Source of the DNA: Colletotrichum lupini
Lineage: Eukaryota; Ascomycota; Sordariomycetes; Glomerellales; Glomerellaceae
Assembly: GCF_023278565.1 (NCBI RefSeq)
Contig: NC_064672.1
Location: 6,820,001 to 6,884,000 of the forward strand
Direction of reading: 5' to 3'
DNA length: 64,000 bases
Positions 12,477-24,186 of the stretch are shown piece after piece. Every line of letters begins with the position of its first letter. The stretch's first letter is position 1. The translations under genes and the position numbers were made by a program. The notes under the pieces are model-generated. The model worked only from the letters and a program-made list of their open reading frames with translations, was not told where the DNA came from and did no database searches.

Positions 12477-14122
12477 CTATCGCGGGGTGACTGCAACCTT
12501 GATGCCGTGCAGGCTGCTTGGCCCAACCCTCATAACAGGAACATAAGGTCGATCATCTCTAGCTTCGAGGTTTTTGAACCTCTGGCAAAAGCGTGTCAGA
12601 ACATACGCGGTCTCCGTAGCTACGAGGATATGAGCTGGGCAGATGCGTGGCCCGCCGCCAAAGGGCACGAAATGCCACAATGGCCTGACGCTTTTCCAGC
12701 GCTCGGGGCGGAACTCGGCCGCATCTGGGCCCCAATAGTCAGGATCCCGGTGCATGAGATAGCGATTGCTGTGGACAATATCGCCTTTGGCACAAAAAAT
12801 GGGCTGTTTGCCGTCCGGGCCACCACCCCGTGGAAGGGTGGTATCATGAGCGGCAACGCGAATCATCTGAATGCCGTTGGGCATGATTCGATGCACTACG
12901 GCGACGTCGTTAGTAAGATGTGGTCTACAACTCTTCGGAGCAGATTGCTAACCTTCGTTGATAACCCAATTCATGTACTGCATCCCCCGGAGTTTGGAAA
13001 AAGTGATTTCCTCGCTTTCGTCAAACGTATCCTTCACCTCTCTCTGCAGTCGCTTCCAAACTTCCGAATGACGAGCGAGAGCAAATATGGCGTTGGAAAT
13101 GTGGATACTAGTCGTCTCATTGCTGGGAACCCAGACGGCGGTGATTTGATCTCGTAGGAGTATCTTGTCCTCTATCTGGTGCGCCATGTCCCATAGTAAA
13201 TCCGTGCGTTCCGGTTTGTCGGCAAACTTGTCAGGGAACTCATTCCGCTGCTTGAGTTCATCGAAGGTCTCGTCGATGTATTCATTCATGAACTTGTGCA
13301 CGAGACGAATGCTCTCGTACCACTTTGGATCCCGGTGAAGGAACATGAACTTCCCCATGGTCAGTCGTACGCGAGCGCCACGCATAATGTCGACCATGGC
13401 GAGCATGACGTCTTCTTTTTCGGGATTTTGAAGACTGTCACGACTACGGCCGAAAAGGAACTCTGTGGAGGTGTCTAAAAACTGCAAAAGAAGACAGAAT
13501 CATGATGAGCTGGGTGTTTTTCAAGCAAGCTGGAGAAGGCACAACTAACCCATCTTCTGATCAAGACTTGGAAGTCAAAAGTGTTCCCATTCGTGGGTAT
13601 CAGATCCAGCATTCGGTCAGTGAATGGCTGAAGTCTGGCAACGTTGGCAAAAGCTTGTCTCTCAAAGTATGGCTTGATAACGCCCCGACTGTAGTGCCAA
13701 AACTGGCCATCCGAAGTACTTACGCCTTTTCCAGTGAACGGAGTTGCGACGCCGTTGTCGACTCGTATGGGCTCAAGTACAAATTCTTCCCACTGGCTAG
13801 TGCTCATGGCCTTCATATTCTCCATTTCGGAAGAGTAGACCATGCGCATGCCGAGGAACCGCGCTTTGAAGGTTTTGGTACCCTGAGCAGCCCAAGTCTC
13901 CTCCATCCAGGACAGCCATCTATGCTGCTTGAAAGCACGGCTCATGGACATCACAAAGTCCATGCCCCAAACAGGGTCCCAGTGGGAGTAAGTCTTGATC
14001 TCGCCACATTTGAAAGCCTTAGTCTTTCGAGAGTAATTGATATTGTCCCATATCTTGTTGAGAAGATAGAGAATAACGAAACCGTATAAGGCTGTCAACG
14101 AGACGTTGAATAGGTGCAACAT
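12477..14122 (-). CDS. CYP52-like cytochrome P450 (P450-C)
   Basis: Predicted 506 residues from exons 14122-13550, 13481-12953 and 12895-12477 (minus strand), with introns of 68 and 57 bp (GTTAGT...CAG, GTTAGC...TAG). The open frame continues upstream only to a TTG codon, so the ATG at 14122 is the start; a membrane anchor follows directly. The heme loop [10 protein letters not shown] (Cys453) and the downstream [10 protein letters not shown] resemble the CYP52/CYP63 alkane and fatty-acid hydroxylase clan. The ExxR is EVHR (367-370), spanning the second splice junction, and PERF is RPERW. Odd features: the I-helix AGxxTT is PSNETT (310-315), and the glycine two residues after the heme Cys is Ala455. 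Terminal or subterminal hydroxylation of the polyketide chain is a reasonable guess. Confidence 0.85.
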
Positions 14123-15248
14123 CTTGACCCAGGAAAGATGGTGGTAGCGGTACTGTAATTGCAAAAGATGTAAAGGACATTGGACCAGAGGTTGTGTGAA
14201 GCAGTCAAAGGTAGATGTTAGAGTTGTCGACAAACAAGATTGAGTGCGGGGTGAATATGTGAGAGTTTACTCTGCGATCGGAGCTCAGGGCGTGGAACTA
14301 GGGCTGTTAATGGTGTATCTGCATGAAAGTTGATTGTGTAAGTCGAGTGTCAGAGCTTCTATTCCAGGGACTTGCTGATCTAGATCTACCTTGTAAGTCA
14401 CCTTCGGGGACGTAAATACGCGACCTGGGCTCTTCACGGACAGGGATCGCATTCCCAAAGGATGGTAAATCGGCTGTCGTTGCACTTTGATTTCCACTAG
14501 AAAGCTCTGGCCATGGATGATTCTGGCTATCAGACATAACCTTCACTGCAAGATAGCATGATGTCACGATGAAGAAAAGAATCAGCTGCCCTATTCAGGG
14601 ATGAAGCAATGCTTGCATGCTCTGTACAGTCCTTGGGAACACGGCGCGGAGCTATCGTCAGCGACTCAGTCTTGTGGGCCTAACCTGGAGAACTTTCGAG
14701 ATACCTTACGAGAAGGATCTGTATCCAAGGAAACACCAGGATGGATCGTCGATGATATGGAACCTTGGCTATTAGCCGAGACGAAAAGTCTCTGGAAAGG
14801 TGAGAGACATCAACAGCAGGTCTCGGCGAAGGAGTCGGATAAGCGCTTAACCCAGCTTGGACTTCGTACACTGCTAATTGCATATGGAATTATCCCCTTC
14901 GGCCAGCGCTCGAAGGATTTCCGAGTGGATCGCGGCAATTGGGCGGCTCGAGTTGGGTGAGTGGAGACAGTGGCGCGCTTCAATGGAACTACACGCCTCA
15001 ACATCCACACCACAACCCATCATCGCCTTTCCTCATCACGACACCCCCTCGTACCATGCTAGCCAGGATGTCATCCAAAACTTGTTGGCACCATCCTAGG
15101 GAGACCGTATTCATTTCATGTCTTAGTACTCGAGAAACAATCGGCACTTGATAGTGCTTATGGCAGTCTTTCAATTGCTACAAACCCACAGCTAACTCGG
15201 TAAAGATTCTTGTTTCCCGGTCCCGAGAAGATGGCACACCTCTGTCGA
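14123..15248. other. Intergenic region upstream of P450-C
   Basis: 1.1 kb containing the P450-C promoter and the 3' flank of the enoyl reductase gene. A 119-codon frame at 14601-14960 (+) resembles nothing I know and lacks gene-like context. No RNA gene or repeat seen. Confidence 0.5.
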
Positions 15249-16428
15249 TCATGCGACTGCTACGGGCGTGGCTACGCGGTACACCAACTTCTTTCCACCT
15301 GCTTTCCCCAGCTTGATCCTCTCGGCTCCTTTCGCAACCCCTGCAAGTCCCTCGTCGCTCACTTCGATTGGGTGCGTCGTGATATCCCCCGCATCCAGTA
15401 CCCGCTGAGTGATCGGACCCCAAAGCTCTCCGAATGCCTTGTCCTTTGGCTTAGCATCGCGTCGATATGGCTTTTTCCAGTTGATCGGCTTGCCGAGAAC
15501 CGTCCAGGAGATGATCCAGTCAGGACGCACGTTGCGACGCGTGTGCCCACGGATGGGAAACTGGTCGAGGCCCACATATCGGCCACCTTCGCTTCCGATG
15601 GCCCCGTAGCAGATCTTCATGCTCCCGCTGTCAGTGATGCAGTCAAGCACGTACATCAGACGGTCGTTCGTGCAAGCGCGTATGTCGGAAGCGCAGGAAG
15701 GCGAATGGTAGTCCCATACTTGTGCGGCACCGAGCAACTTCACCCGCTCAAAGTTGTGTGGCGAGCAGGTCGTGATAGGGATCATGCCTGAACTGCGGTC
15801 TATGTCAGCCTCTGGCTTGGCCGTGTCAATCTCATGAATTGCTCAAGTATACTCACAGCTTCGCGGCTTGAATGGCCAACGTGCCCGTCGCGGTTCCGCC
15901 ACCGTAAATAAGCACATACTGAGGCTCGCCGTCACCAGAGGCCTTGTTGGCGTGCGGCAATGGGAGTTTCATGACGTGGTATAGAGAAAGACCGATGGTG
16001 AGCATACCGCACCCCAGTGTGGCAGCTTCTTCAAAGCCCATTGAAGAAGGGATGTCGAACAATAAAGCTTCTGGGACGCTCACATACTCGGCAAATCCAC
16101 CGTTGTGAGGGTCGTCAGCGCTGTTGCCCGGGGATGCGCCTGCAACTCGATCACCAGGCTTGAAGTGCTTCTTGCACTCTGTCCCGACAGAAACGACCTG
16201 CCCAGAAAAGTCACAGCCCCAAGTGGAGCCTGGGGATGGAGACATATCCAGTGATTTCCAGTCAAACGGGTTGATGCCAATGCAGACGACCTTCACCAAG
16301 ACCTCATCAATCTTTGGCTGAGGCACAGGACAGGCATCTTGCAGTTCGACACTCCCTGCCCCTTGGACTTTCAGCGCCTTTTGCGTAGCTGGCGGCATGT
16401 TGCCGTTGTTCAATTTCTGTATCGCCAT
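15249..16428 (-). CDS. Trans-acting enoyl reductase (MDR superfamily, LovC-like)
   Basis: Predicted 371 residues from exons 16428-15857 and 15792-15249 (minus strand), joined across a 64 bp intron (GTGAGT...CGCAG). N-terminal GroES-like segment with GINPFDWK and GCDFSGQVVSVG, an NGGFAEY segment, and the NADPH-binding loop YGGGTATG (about 175-182). The second exon opens with ITTCSPHNFERVK, characteristic of stand-alone enoyl reductases partnered with fungal PKS-NRPS and lovastatin-type PKS. Such enzymes reduce enoyl intermediates on the PKS in trans because its own ER domain is dead. That fits here: the neighbouring PKS has no NADPH motif in its ER region, and the two genes diverge from a shared 1.26 kb promoter region. 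Length and motifs are complete. Confidence 0.9.
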
Positions 16429-17692
16429 TGCGGAGCTCGACTGAGAGGAAAAATACGGAGATGGTTGAGAATGAAGTGGTAGAGGTAATGTGGTCCACGG
16501 TAAAAGAGGTGATGGGATTGCGAAGTTGAAGACTAGAAGGGATGCTGGTAGGTCTGAGAAGAGGTCTGTAAAAGCTGCCCAAAGAGCAGATATTCATGGA
16601 ACGCCTCCTCTGGTGAGATCAGCTCTTTCCGCCCTTCTCTCAAGTCCCAAGTGCCTGCAGGGTTTCTCGATGAGAGGCGCAAACACCCTGGCGAAGCACT
16701 ATACTAGGCTCCATCGTTGCCTTCGACGGAGTCGTATGCCCGTGCATTGCGCCATATCTTGTCAGAACTTTTGGTACGCCGGTGTCTCCTTATGACTTGA
16801 CCTATGCTCAGCCCTTCCGCCGAGGCGGATGGAACAAATGGGGGGTCATCCCGCGCCACTCCTGATGCTTGGTGCAGCGAGTCAAGCAATCACCTCGAGC
16901 AAACCTCACGGGTTGTCAATCGTACAAATCTACTGTGTTTCAGGCTTTGACGCTTGCTTGCTGACCTGACTAGGTACTAACCTCGCTCACACATCATATG
17001 CACACGCCCCAATTTGTCTTATCCTGGACTTTTGAGGCGAGGTCGGAAATGTTCGGTCCCATACCGGGGCAGGATTGTATACCTGTTGGTATCATTCAAT
17101 TCTCCCGGTTACAACACCGCGCTTGCCAATCTTTCCTATGCACATGCAAGATTGTCACCCCATGTACACCAAAGTACCATTGAATAGCACTGCAAGGGCT
17201 GTGAACATCGACCATGTCCCATGTCTCATCTCGCTCCACTGGGTATCCACTCCGGCCTCCATCGGATCGATTATTCTCTTTTCAGCAGACCAGACGTGGA
17301 AGGAACTTTCGGGCATAGGCTTGCTCTACGCCTCATGGATCACGACCTACCCGGGGGGCAAGAGAATTACCTCAGTATGTATACCTTAAGTGCCAGGCAA
17401 CACACCAATCGAATACTACATGAAGCAATATGTTTGCATACATCTAACTCTTTGGAAAACCAACTTGGACTACCTAACTCGCTTGTAAGATTGAAATTGT
17501 CGGGTGCCTTCACGAAGACTCTCTTCTCTCCAGTTATTCTCATATCAGATGACAGCGACGTCTTTTCTCTCTTCTTGACACCTCCATTCAACACCCCCAA
17601 GGCATCCACCGCTCTCAACAGCACATTGGGTGTAGTTCTTTTAGCGCCTCTAGCTAGCTTTCTATCACCAAAAGCTACCAGGCTTTGTCACC
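16429..17692. promoter_or_regulatory. Divergent promoter region of enoyl reductase and PKS-NRPS
   Basis: 1.26 kb between the divergent start codons, presumably allowing co-expression of the synthase and its partner. The PKS start context is CACCATGCC, a good fungal Kozak match. No transcription-factor site can be assigned with confidence. Confidence 0.6.
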
Positions 17693-20600
17693 ATGCCTAC
17701 ACAACAAGAGCCCATAGCCATCATCGGCTCTGCATGCCGTTTCCCCGGCGGCGCATCATCCCCTACAAAGCTTTGGGAGCTGTTGAAAGAACCCAAGGAT
17801 GTGTTACGCGACTTCGCCAGAGATCGACTGAATCTTGAGGCATTTCATCACTCCGATGGCGAGCATCATGGCGCCACCGATGTCTGCAGCAAGGGATATA
17901 TTCTCGAGGAGGATAGCCGGCTGTTTGATGCCTCTTTCTTCAATATCAACCCAGCTGAGGCTGATGCCATGGACCCTCAGCAACGTCTCACACTCGAGAC
18001 GGTATATGAATCACTCGAGTCTGCAGGCTACACACTCGACCAAATTCAAGGATCCTTGACGTCCGTGTTTCTCGGTGTAATGACTGGAGATTATCATGAC
18101 ATTCAACAAAGAGACCCAGAGACCATCAACCGATACCACGCCACCGGCACGTCCAAGAGCATCCTTTCGAATCGCGTGTCCTACTACTTCGACTTAAGAG
18201 GCCCTTCCATAACGATGGATACAGCCTGCTCTTCATCCCTCGCTGCCCTTCACCTCGCCGTTCAATCTCTTCGTAACGGCGAGTCCTCCACGGCTATTGC
18301 CATCGGAGTCAACTTGATCTTTGACGCTGCCGGCTATGTCGCTGAGTCCAAGCTTCACATGCTCAGTCCAACCTCACGTAGCCGCATGTGGGATGCAGGC
18401 GCGGATGGCTATGCTCGTGGAGAGGGAGTCGCTTCCGTCGTCCTGAAGCCCCTCAGCGCTGCCGTTCGCGATGGTGACCATATTGAGTCTGTTATTCGCG
18501 AGACTGGCATGAATAGCGATGGTCGTACCACTGGAATTACTATGCCCTCCTCCGCTGCGCAGGCCACACTCATCCGCCGAACGTACGACAATGCCGGATT
18601 AGACCCCATCGTTGATCGTCCACAATATTTTGAGGCCCATGGCACTGGTACTCTAGCCGGAGACCCGGTTGAGGCCCGAGCTATCCGAGAATCATTTTTC
18701 TCTCCGGGAACATCGTCGCCCGAAGACGCAGAAAAGCTCTTTTGCGGCTCCATCAAGACTGTCATTGGTCACACGGAAGGTTGTGCAGGTCTGGCAGGGT
18801 TGCTCAAGGTCTCTCTGGCCCTGCAAAATCACACGATTCCTCCCAACTTGCTATTCAACACCCTCAATCCTGCGATAAAGCCATTCTACGACCGACTTTG
18901 TGTACCAACTACGTCTATTCCTTGGCCAAAGATCCCAAACGGACCAAGAAGGGCCAGTTTAAACAGCTTCGGCTTCGGCGGGACCAATGTACACGCGATC
19001 ATTGAGAGCTACACCCCTGAAGACTTGATTACCAGTGGAGACACTTTTACGAACGGCCTTTCTCATAAGTTTGTTGGGCCGTTGGTGGTCTCGTCCGAGA
19101 GGGAGTCGTCGCTTGCGGAGACTGTCGGCAAGTACGCCGACTTTATCAAGTCCCACCCTGATGTCGATCTAGAGGATCTGGCTCTCGTATCGCAGACGAA
19201 GCGCAGCTTGTTCTCTACTCGGGCGTTCTTCTCTGGAGAGACACGAGATAAGCTCATCGAGTTTCTCGAGATGGCTAGAGAAACCTCTCACACTGGGGCC
19301 GAGATTGGCATCAAAGCCCCCAGTGCTTCTGCTGGGCCTCCTGCGATTCTTGGAATCTTCACTGGCCAGGGAGCACAGTGGGCGTCGATGGGTCGGCTGA
19401 TGATCGAATCATCCTATCAATTCAGGCAATCCATCATGAAGTGCGAAGACGCCCTAAGAGATATTTCAGACGCTCCATCGTGGTCTCTGGTGCAGGAGCT
19501 CACAGCTCCGGAAGAGGTTTCGCGCATCGGAGAAGCTGCCATCTCCCAACCACTCTGCACTGCAATTCAGATTGCCGTGGTTGACGTCCTGGCCTATTCA
19601 GGAGTTCGCTTCGATTCGGTCGTCGGCCACTCTTCAGGAGAGATCGCCGCCGTTTACGCAGCCGGCATCATCTCCGCCGCTGACGCTATGAAGATCGCAT
19701 ATTATCGTGGTTTATACGCCAAGCTTGCCCTCAGCCAGTCAGGTGCACGAGGCTCTATGATGGCGATTGGCCTCGGGTTCGAGGATGCCATGGCCTTTTG
19801 CGACGAACCGCAGTTCAAGGGTCGGATCGGCCTTGCCGCTAGCAACTCCCCTACCAGCACTACTCTATCCGGCGATGAAGTTGCCATTAATGAGGCCAAG
19901 GCAATACTGGAAGAGCAAAAGACATTCACCCGCCTCTTGAAGGTAGATACTGCCTACCACTCGCATCACATGATGCCTTGCGCCAAGCCTTACCTGGCGG
20001 CTCTCAAGGCATGCAATATCAAAGTCAATACGCCATCTGATCGTTGCGTGTGGATATCATCGGTCCACGGACATGCTGAGCTTCTCGATGATGAAGCCAG
20101 TCTCTCAGTCTTGTCGGGCCAGTATTGGATCGACAATATGGTGAGACCCGTTCTGTTCTCCGAGGCTACTGAATGTTCTCTGTGGAGAGCCGGGCCATTC
20201 AACCTTGTACTCGAGATCGGACCGCATCCAGCACTCAAGGGACCTGCATCGCAGACAATGAAGACTGCTCTTGGCCATATTCTGCCTTACGCTACTTTTC
20301 TACGACGTGGCTATAATGATGTCGAAGCCTTTTCTGGTGGAATTGGCTACATCTGGAGCTACCTCGGTTCAGTGGTCGATTTTTCGGGCTACCGCAAAGC
20401 CATGCACGGCCCAGATGCACATCCAGCCCGAATGCTCAAGGGCCTCCCTTCCTACGCGTGGCATCATGACAAGATCCACTGGAAAGAAGCACGCCTCTCG
20501 CGTCGGTATCGTCTAGCCGACAAGGCACCTCATGAACTCCTGGGTAGGCGCACTATCGATGACTCGGAAACAGATTTGAGATGGCGCAACATCTTGAAGC

Positions 20601-23600
20601 TGAGTGAGCTGCCTTGGGTGCGTGGGCACGTCTTTCAAGGACTCGTTCTGTTTCCAACATCGGGATACATGGCCATGGCAATACAAGCAGCAATGGAGAT
20701 AGCGGACTCTCGGCCGGTCAAGTTTATCGAGATCCGCGACCTCGTTATTCCTCGTGCACTGACGATGGAAGAGAACCATCCTGGTGTGGAATCTGTCTTT
20801 TCCATCAAGAGGACCTATATAAACGATGATGACGAGGCCATTTTTCGAGGAGAATTCTCCTGTCATACTTGCTCGAATGAAGCCACTGAGACACTGGAAC
20901 GGAACTGCGCTGGGTCGATCATCATTGACTTTGGCGAGCCTTCGGCCGATACTCTACCACCTCGTGCCCAAGGGCAATCCGGCGTCGCCTCGGTGGATAC
21001 GGAAGAATACTACTCTTCGCTGCTCAACATCGGCTTGAATTATCAAGGACTTTTCCGTGGCATCAAGTCTGTGAACCGCACAATGGGTTATGCCACGACC
21101 AAGGCGTCATGGAATCAGTCCGACGTCGGCGACAAATATGTGATGCACCCCGGGCCGCTAGATGTTGCTTTTCACTCCATTATTGCAGCATTTTGCACTC
21201 CCCTCAGCGGTGCTCTATGGGCACCGTATCTGCCGGTCAAGGTCGACCGTCTGGCTCTCACACCCAACATCGATTACCAAGGAGAGCCTGGCCAGATCAA
21301 CTTTGACGTAGACACATTCGTCACGAGGACTACGGCAAATACTTTCGAGGGAGACGTTCATATTATTGGCCCGGATGGCCGAACAGGCTTACAGGCCGAG
21401 GGTCTGACGCTGAAGCTATTCACCGAAGCCCGCCCCTCCGATGACCGTCCCATGTTCTCTAAGACGGTATGGAAGACGGATGTCCTCGGTTCATCGTCAA
21501 ACCTCGAAGAGATTTCGCCCGATGCTGAAGAGCTAGCACTTGCCGAGGCTATTGATCGAACGTCTTTATTTTTCATCAAGAAGATCTTTGACCATCTTTC
21601 GGATGCTGATGTTTCGGAGTGGAAGTGGTTCCACAAGGCGTTTTTCAATGCCTCCAAAGCTTGCCTCCAGGAGACCCGAGATGGAACCCATCCAACGACA
21701 AGGAAGGAATGGCTCGAAGACTCCGAAGACTTGATCATGGCATACAAGGAAAATTACTCCAACCAGGCCGACATCAAACTCATCCATGCTGTCGCCAACA
21801 ACGTTGTGGATGTCATGACAGATGATGTGCAGCTACTAGAGATCATGCTCGTGGACAACATGCTGAGCAACCTCTATACTGACGGGCGTGCGATGAAACC
21901 GCTCAACAATCTCATCACGGAACTCGTCGAGAATCTGTCGCACAAACATCCACGAATGGATATTTTGGAGATCGGAGCTGGCACTGGCGGCACCACCCAC
22001 TCTGTTCTCAGTCGAATTGGCGACGCCTTCGGCCACTATACCTATACCGACATCTCAGCCGGCTTCTTCGAGAACGCAAAGAAGCGATTCGAGCCCCACA
22101 ACAAGCGCATCACCTACAAGGTTCTCGACATCGAACGAGACACGACCGAGCAGGGCATTCTCGCAGGCAGCCAAGATCTGATTTTGGCTTCAAACGTTCT
22201 GCACGCGACGAGAAACCTTAGGGAGACCATGGCCAATGTCCGCAGGTTGCTCAAACCTGGAGGCTATCTCATCATGATGGAAGTCACTGGCGAGTTCCTT
22301 CAAATGATGTTTCTCATGGGCGGTCTACCTGGGTGGTGGCTGGGGGTTGATGAAGGGCGCGTTCGTGGGCCCGGCGTTGGCTTGACAGAGTGGGACACGA
22401 TTCTCCAAGATGTCGGTTTCAGTGGCGCAGACAAGTATGTCACGGATCTTCCGCACGCCCAGAAGCATGCTTGCTCTGTCATTGTTGCTCAAGCTGTCGA
22501 TGAGAGGTTCCAACTACTTCAAGATCCGTTGTCCTCCCTGGACGATGTGCCCCTTGAGCAGCGCCTGTTGATCATTGGCGGTAAGACGCTTCCCGTGTCT
22601 CGCATGATCAAGAGCATCGAGCGCCTTGCCTCCAGGTTCACCGACAAGGTGTTGCTGGTTGAGAGCGTGGACGCAATTCTGGACAGGCATGTTGATACCA
22701 TGACATCTGTCATCAGCCTCACAGAGATGGAAAAGCCTCTCTTTTCCGAGCCGATGACGGAAGAGAGACTGTCGAAACTCCAACGTCTGTTCTCGCATGC
22801 TACCAACACTCTTTGGGTGACCAATGGTCGCCTTGATGAGGATCCTTTTGCCAATATGATGACTGGACTCGGTCGCGCTTTGATTACTGAGCTTCCGCAG
22901 CTCAACCTACAGTTTCTCGATGTCACCAAATCGACAACATTTGACGCCCGCTTCATTGTAGAGTCTTTCCTCAAGTTGAAGTTGGCCAAGTCTCCTGAGT
23001 TTTCCCGCTCGCCTATGCTCTGGTCCACCGAGCCAGAACTTTCACTTCAAGAGGACGTCCTGCGCATTCCTCGAGTTATCATGGACGACGAGAGGAATGA
23101 CCGGCTGAATTCTTTACGTCGCACCATCACGAAGGATGTGCACCTTGCTGAGACTGAAGTCATTGTTTGTCCAACTGAGGACAGCCTCTGCCTACAAGAG
23201 AAGGCTGCTTGGCTCAGAAGACACTCAGCACCAGGGCATAGAGACTTCTCACTTTGCGTCAAGCAGTCCGTTTCCTTACCTTTCTGCAAGGGAATAGGCC
23301 CCGTTCTTTGCGCAGGCACAATGGGCCTGAAGGATGAGACTGTGCTAGCATTCGCCGCCTATCACTGTTCAAGGGTAGTCATTACTGACTCCAATACTTT
23401 CATTACATCGGTTCCGGGACCCATACCCAACGCCATCTTGGTCGCTACAGCCCATCATCTCGTCGCAACTCGTCTGCATTCCAGGCTAAGTGCCATTTCG
23501 TCGAGAAACGATGCCATCCTTATCTATGGAGCCACTCCTGACATGATCGCTGTACTCCGCACGAAGTCGAGCGGTCTCAAACTTGTCTTTGCAACCTCTG

Positions 23601-24088
23601 AGGAGGAGGAGATGGCGCAAGGGTCCATCTTTATTCACAAGAGGGCATCTGCACGATCAATCCGGCTTCTATTACCGAGAGGTATCAGATACGTAGTCGA
23701 TCTCAGTTACGCAACCAACGACACTGTTAAAAGCCGCCTCTTCGAGCTTTATGAGCAAGTCACATTTTCCGTCGACCTGGCTGGTGTTCTCGACGGAAGC
23801 GACCTGCTCCGAGAAGCTTTCTCCTCTGCTTCTCAGTCGACCGCGTCCACCTTCTCGATTATTCCTGCGAGAGATCTGCCTGGCTTGTCTCCAGCGTCCT
23901 TAGGCTACCCTACTATTGTCAACTGGGCTTACACGGGTTCTATTCCAGTCACTGTTCAGCCTATTAATAGTGGAGGACTCTTCTTATCGGATTGGAAGTC
24001 CAATTCGACCGCGGCATACAGCCGACTGCGCAGGGGCCAATTAGGGGCCCTATTTACAATTATCGTAGCTAGCCTAACCTATAGTTAG
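17693..24088 (+). CDS. 5' fragment of PKS-NRPS: KS-AT-DH-MT-degenerate ER
   Basis: Uninterrupted frame of 2,131 codons; the last 34 (2098-2131) are read from the retrotransposon LTR and end at a RIP-type stop. KS: DTACSSS with Cys179, EAHGTGT with His316, and His360 in GHTEGC. AT: GHSSGE with Ser647. DH: HVFQGLVLFP with His979, plus Asp1157 in GPLDVAFH. Methyltransferase: SAM loop EIGAGTGG from residue 1426. The following ~500 residues show no ER NADPH-binding motif, consistent with a dead ER served by the trans-ER at 15249-16428. If translated, the fragment would lack KR, ACP and any release domain, so it could not make product. Confidence 0.92.
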   Translation: MPTQQEPIAIIGSACRFPGGASSPTKLWELLKEPKDVLRDFARDRLNLEAFHHSDGEHHGATDVCSKGYILEEDSRLFDASFFNINPAEADAMDPQQRLTLETVYESLESAGYTLDQIQGSLTSVFLGVMTGDYHDIQQRDPETINRYHATGTSKSILSNRVSYYFDLRGPSITMDTACSSSLAALHLAVQSLRNGESSTAIAIGVNLIFDAAGYVAESKLHMLSPTSRSRMWDAGADGYARGEGVASVVLKPLSAAVRDGDHIESVIRETGMNSDGRTTGITMPSSAAQATLIRRTYDNAGLDPIVDRPQYFEAHGTGTLAGDPVEARAIRESFFSPGTSSPEDAEKLFCGSIKTVIGHTEGCAGLAGLLKVSLALQNHTIPPNLLFNTLNPAIKPFYDRLCVPTTSIPWPKIPNGPRRASLNSFGFGGTNVHAIIESYTPEDLITSGDTFTNGLSHKFVGPLVVSSERESSLAETVGKYADFIKSHPDVDLEDLALVSQTKRSLFSTRAFFSGETRDKLIEFLEMARETSHTGAEIGIKAPSASAGPPAILGIFTGQGAQWASMGRLMIESSYQFRQSIMKCEDALRDISDAPSWSLVQELTAPEEVSRIGEAAISQPLCTAIQIAVVDVLAYSGVRFDSVVGHSSGEIAAVYAAGIISAADAMKIAYYRGLYAKLALSQSGARGSMMAIGLGFEDAMAFCDEPQFKGRIGLAASNSPTSTTLSGDEVAINEAKAILEEQKTFTRLLKVDTAYHSHHMMPCAKPYLAALKACNIKVNTPSDRCVWISSVHGHAELLDDEASLSVLSGQYWIDNMVRPVLFSEATECSLWRAGPFNLVLEIGPHPALKGPASQTMKTALGHILPYATFLRRGYNDVEAFSGGIGYIWSYLGSVVDFSGYRKAMHGPDAHPARMLKGLPSYAWHHDKIHWKEARLSRRYRLADKAPHELLGRRTIDDSETDLRWRNILKLSELPWVRGHVFQGLVLFPTSGYMAMAIQAAMEIADSRPVKFIEIRDLVIPRALTMEENHPGVESVFSIKRTYINDDDEAIFRGEFSCHTCSNEATETLERNCAGSIIIDFGEPSADTLPPRAQGQSGVASVDTEEYYSSLLNIGLNYQGLFRGIKSVNRTMGYATTKASWNQSDVGDKYVMHPGPLDVAFHSIIAAFCTPLSGALWAPYLPVKVDRLALTPNIDYQGEPGQINFDVDTFVTRTTANTFEGDVHIIGPDGRTGLQAEGLTLKLFTEARPSDDRPMFSKTVWKTDVLGSSSNLEEISPDAEELALAEAIDRTSLFFIKKIFDHLSDADVSEWKWFHKAFFNASKACLQETRDGTHPTTRKEWLEDSEDLIMAYKENYSNQADIKLIHAVANNVVDVMTDDVQLLEIMLVDNMLSNLYTDGRAMKPLNNLITELVENLSHKHPRMDILEIGAGTGGTTHSVLSRIGDAFGHYTYTDISAGFFENAKKRFEPHNKRITYKVLDIERDTTEQGILAGSQDLILASNVLHATRNLRETMANVRRLLKPGGYLIMMEVTGEFLQMMFLMGGLPGWWLGVDEGRVRGPGVGLTEWDTILQDVGFSGADKYVTDLPHAQKHACSVIVAQAVDERFQLLQDPLSSLDDVPLEQRLLIIGGKTLPVSRMIKSIERLASRFTDKVLLVESVDAILDRHVDTMTSVISLTEMEKPLFSEPMTEERLSKLQRLFSHATNTLWVTNGRLDEDPFANMMTGLGRALITELPQLNLQFLDVTKSTTFDARFIVESFLKLKLAKSPEFSRSPMLWSTEPELSLQEDVLRIPRVIMDDERNDRLNSLRRTITKDVHLAETEVIVCPTEDSLCLQEKAAWLRRHSAPGHRDFSLCVKQSVSLPFCKGIGPVLCAGTMGLKDETVLAFAAYHCSRVVITDSNTFITSVPGPIPNAILVATAHHLVATRLHSRLSAISSRNDAILIYGATPDMIAVLRTKSSGLKLVFATSEEEEMAQGSIFIHKRASARSIRLLLPRGIRYVVDLSYATNDTVKSRLFELYEQVTFSVDLAGVLDGSDLLREAFSSASQSTASTFSIIPARDLPGLSPASLGYPTIVNWAYTGSIPVTVQPINSGGLFLSDWKSNSTAAYSRLRRGQLGALFTIIVASLTYS
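23980..23984 (+). repeat. Target-site duplication, left copy (CTTCT)
   Basis: CTTCT directly abuts the left LTR and is repeated exactly at 30830-30834 after the right LTR. Five base pairs is the usual target-duplication length for Copia-type integrases. Confidence 0.92.
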
Positions 24089-24186
24089 AACCTCCTTTTT
24101 ACTACTACGCAGATATTTATATAGTCTAATTAATCTCTTCGTTAACTATAGTTCGAACTAACTACCCTATAATAAGGATACTAATA
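23985..24186 (+). repeat. 5' LTR of copy 2 (202 bp)
   Basis: Starts TATCGG (RIP form of TGTCGG) and ends CTAATA (RIP form of CCAACA). Differs from the 3' LTR at 20 positions, all C/T or G/A. At the first nine it holds the C/G state, at the last eleven the T/A state. Confidence 0.93.

Noticed and set aside
12453..13157. 234-codon + strand frame over P450-C
   Set aside because: It is antisense to well-supported P450-C exons and matches no family.
14601..14960. 119-codon frame upstream of P450-C as a small cluster gene
   Set aside because: Composition and sequence look random, with no family resemblance.
17045..17060. CGG-N7-CGG spacing in the PKS promoter as a Zn2Cys6 binding site
   Set aside because: A single short match expected by chance, and no such regulator is seen in the window.
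24130..24170. GTTCGAAC-like string in the LTR as a tRNA T-arm
   Set aside because: No matching acceptor, D-arm or anticodon stem around it; it recurs only because the LTR is repeated.
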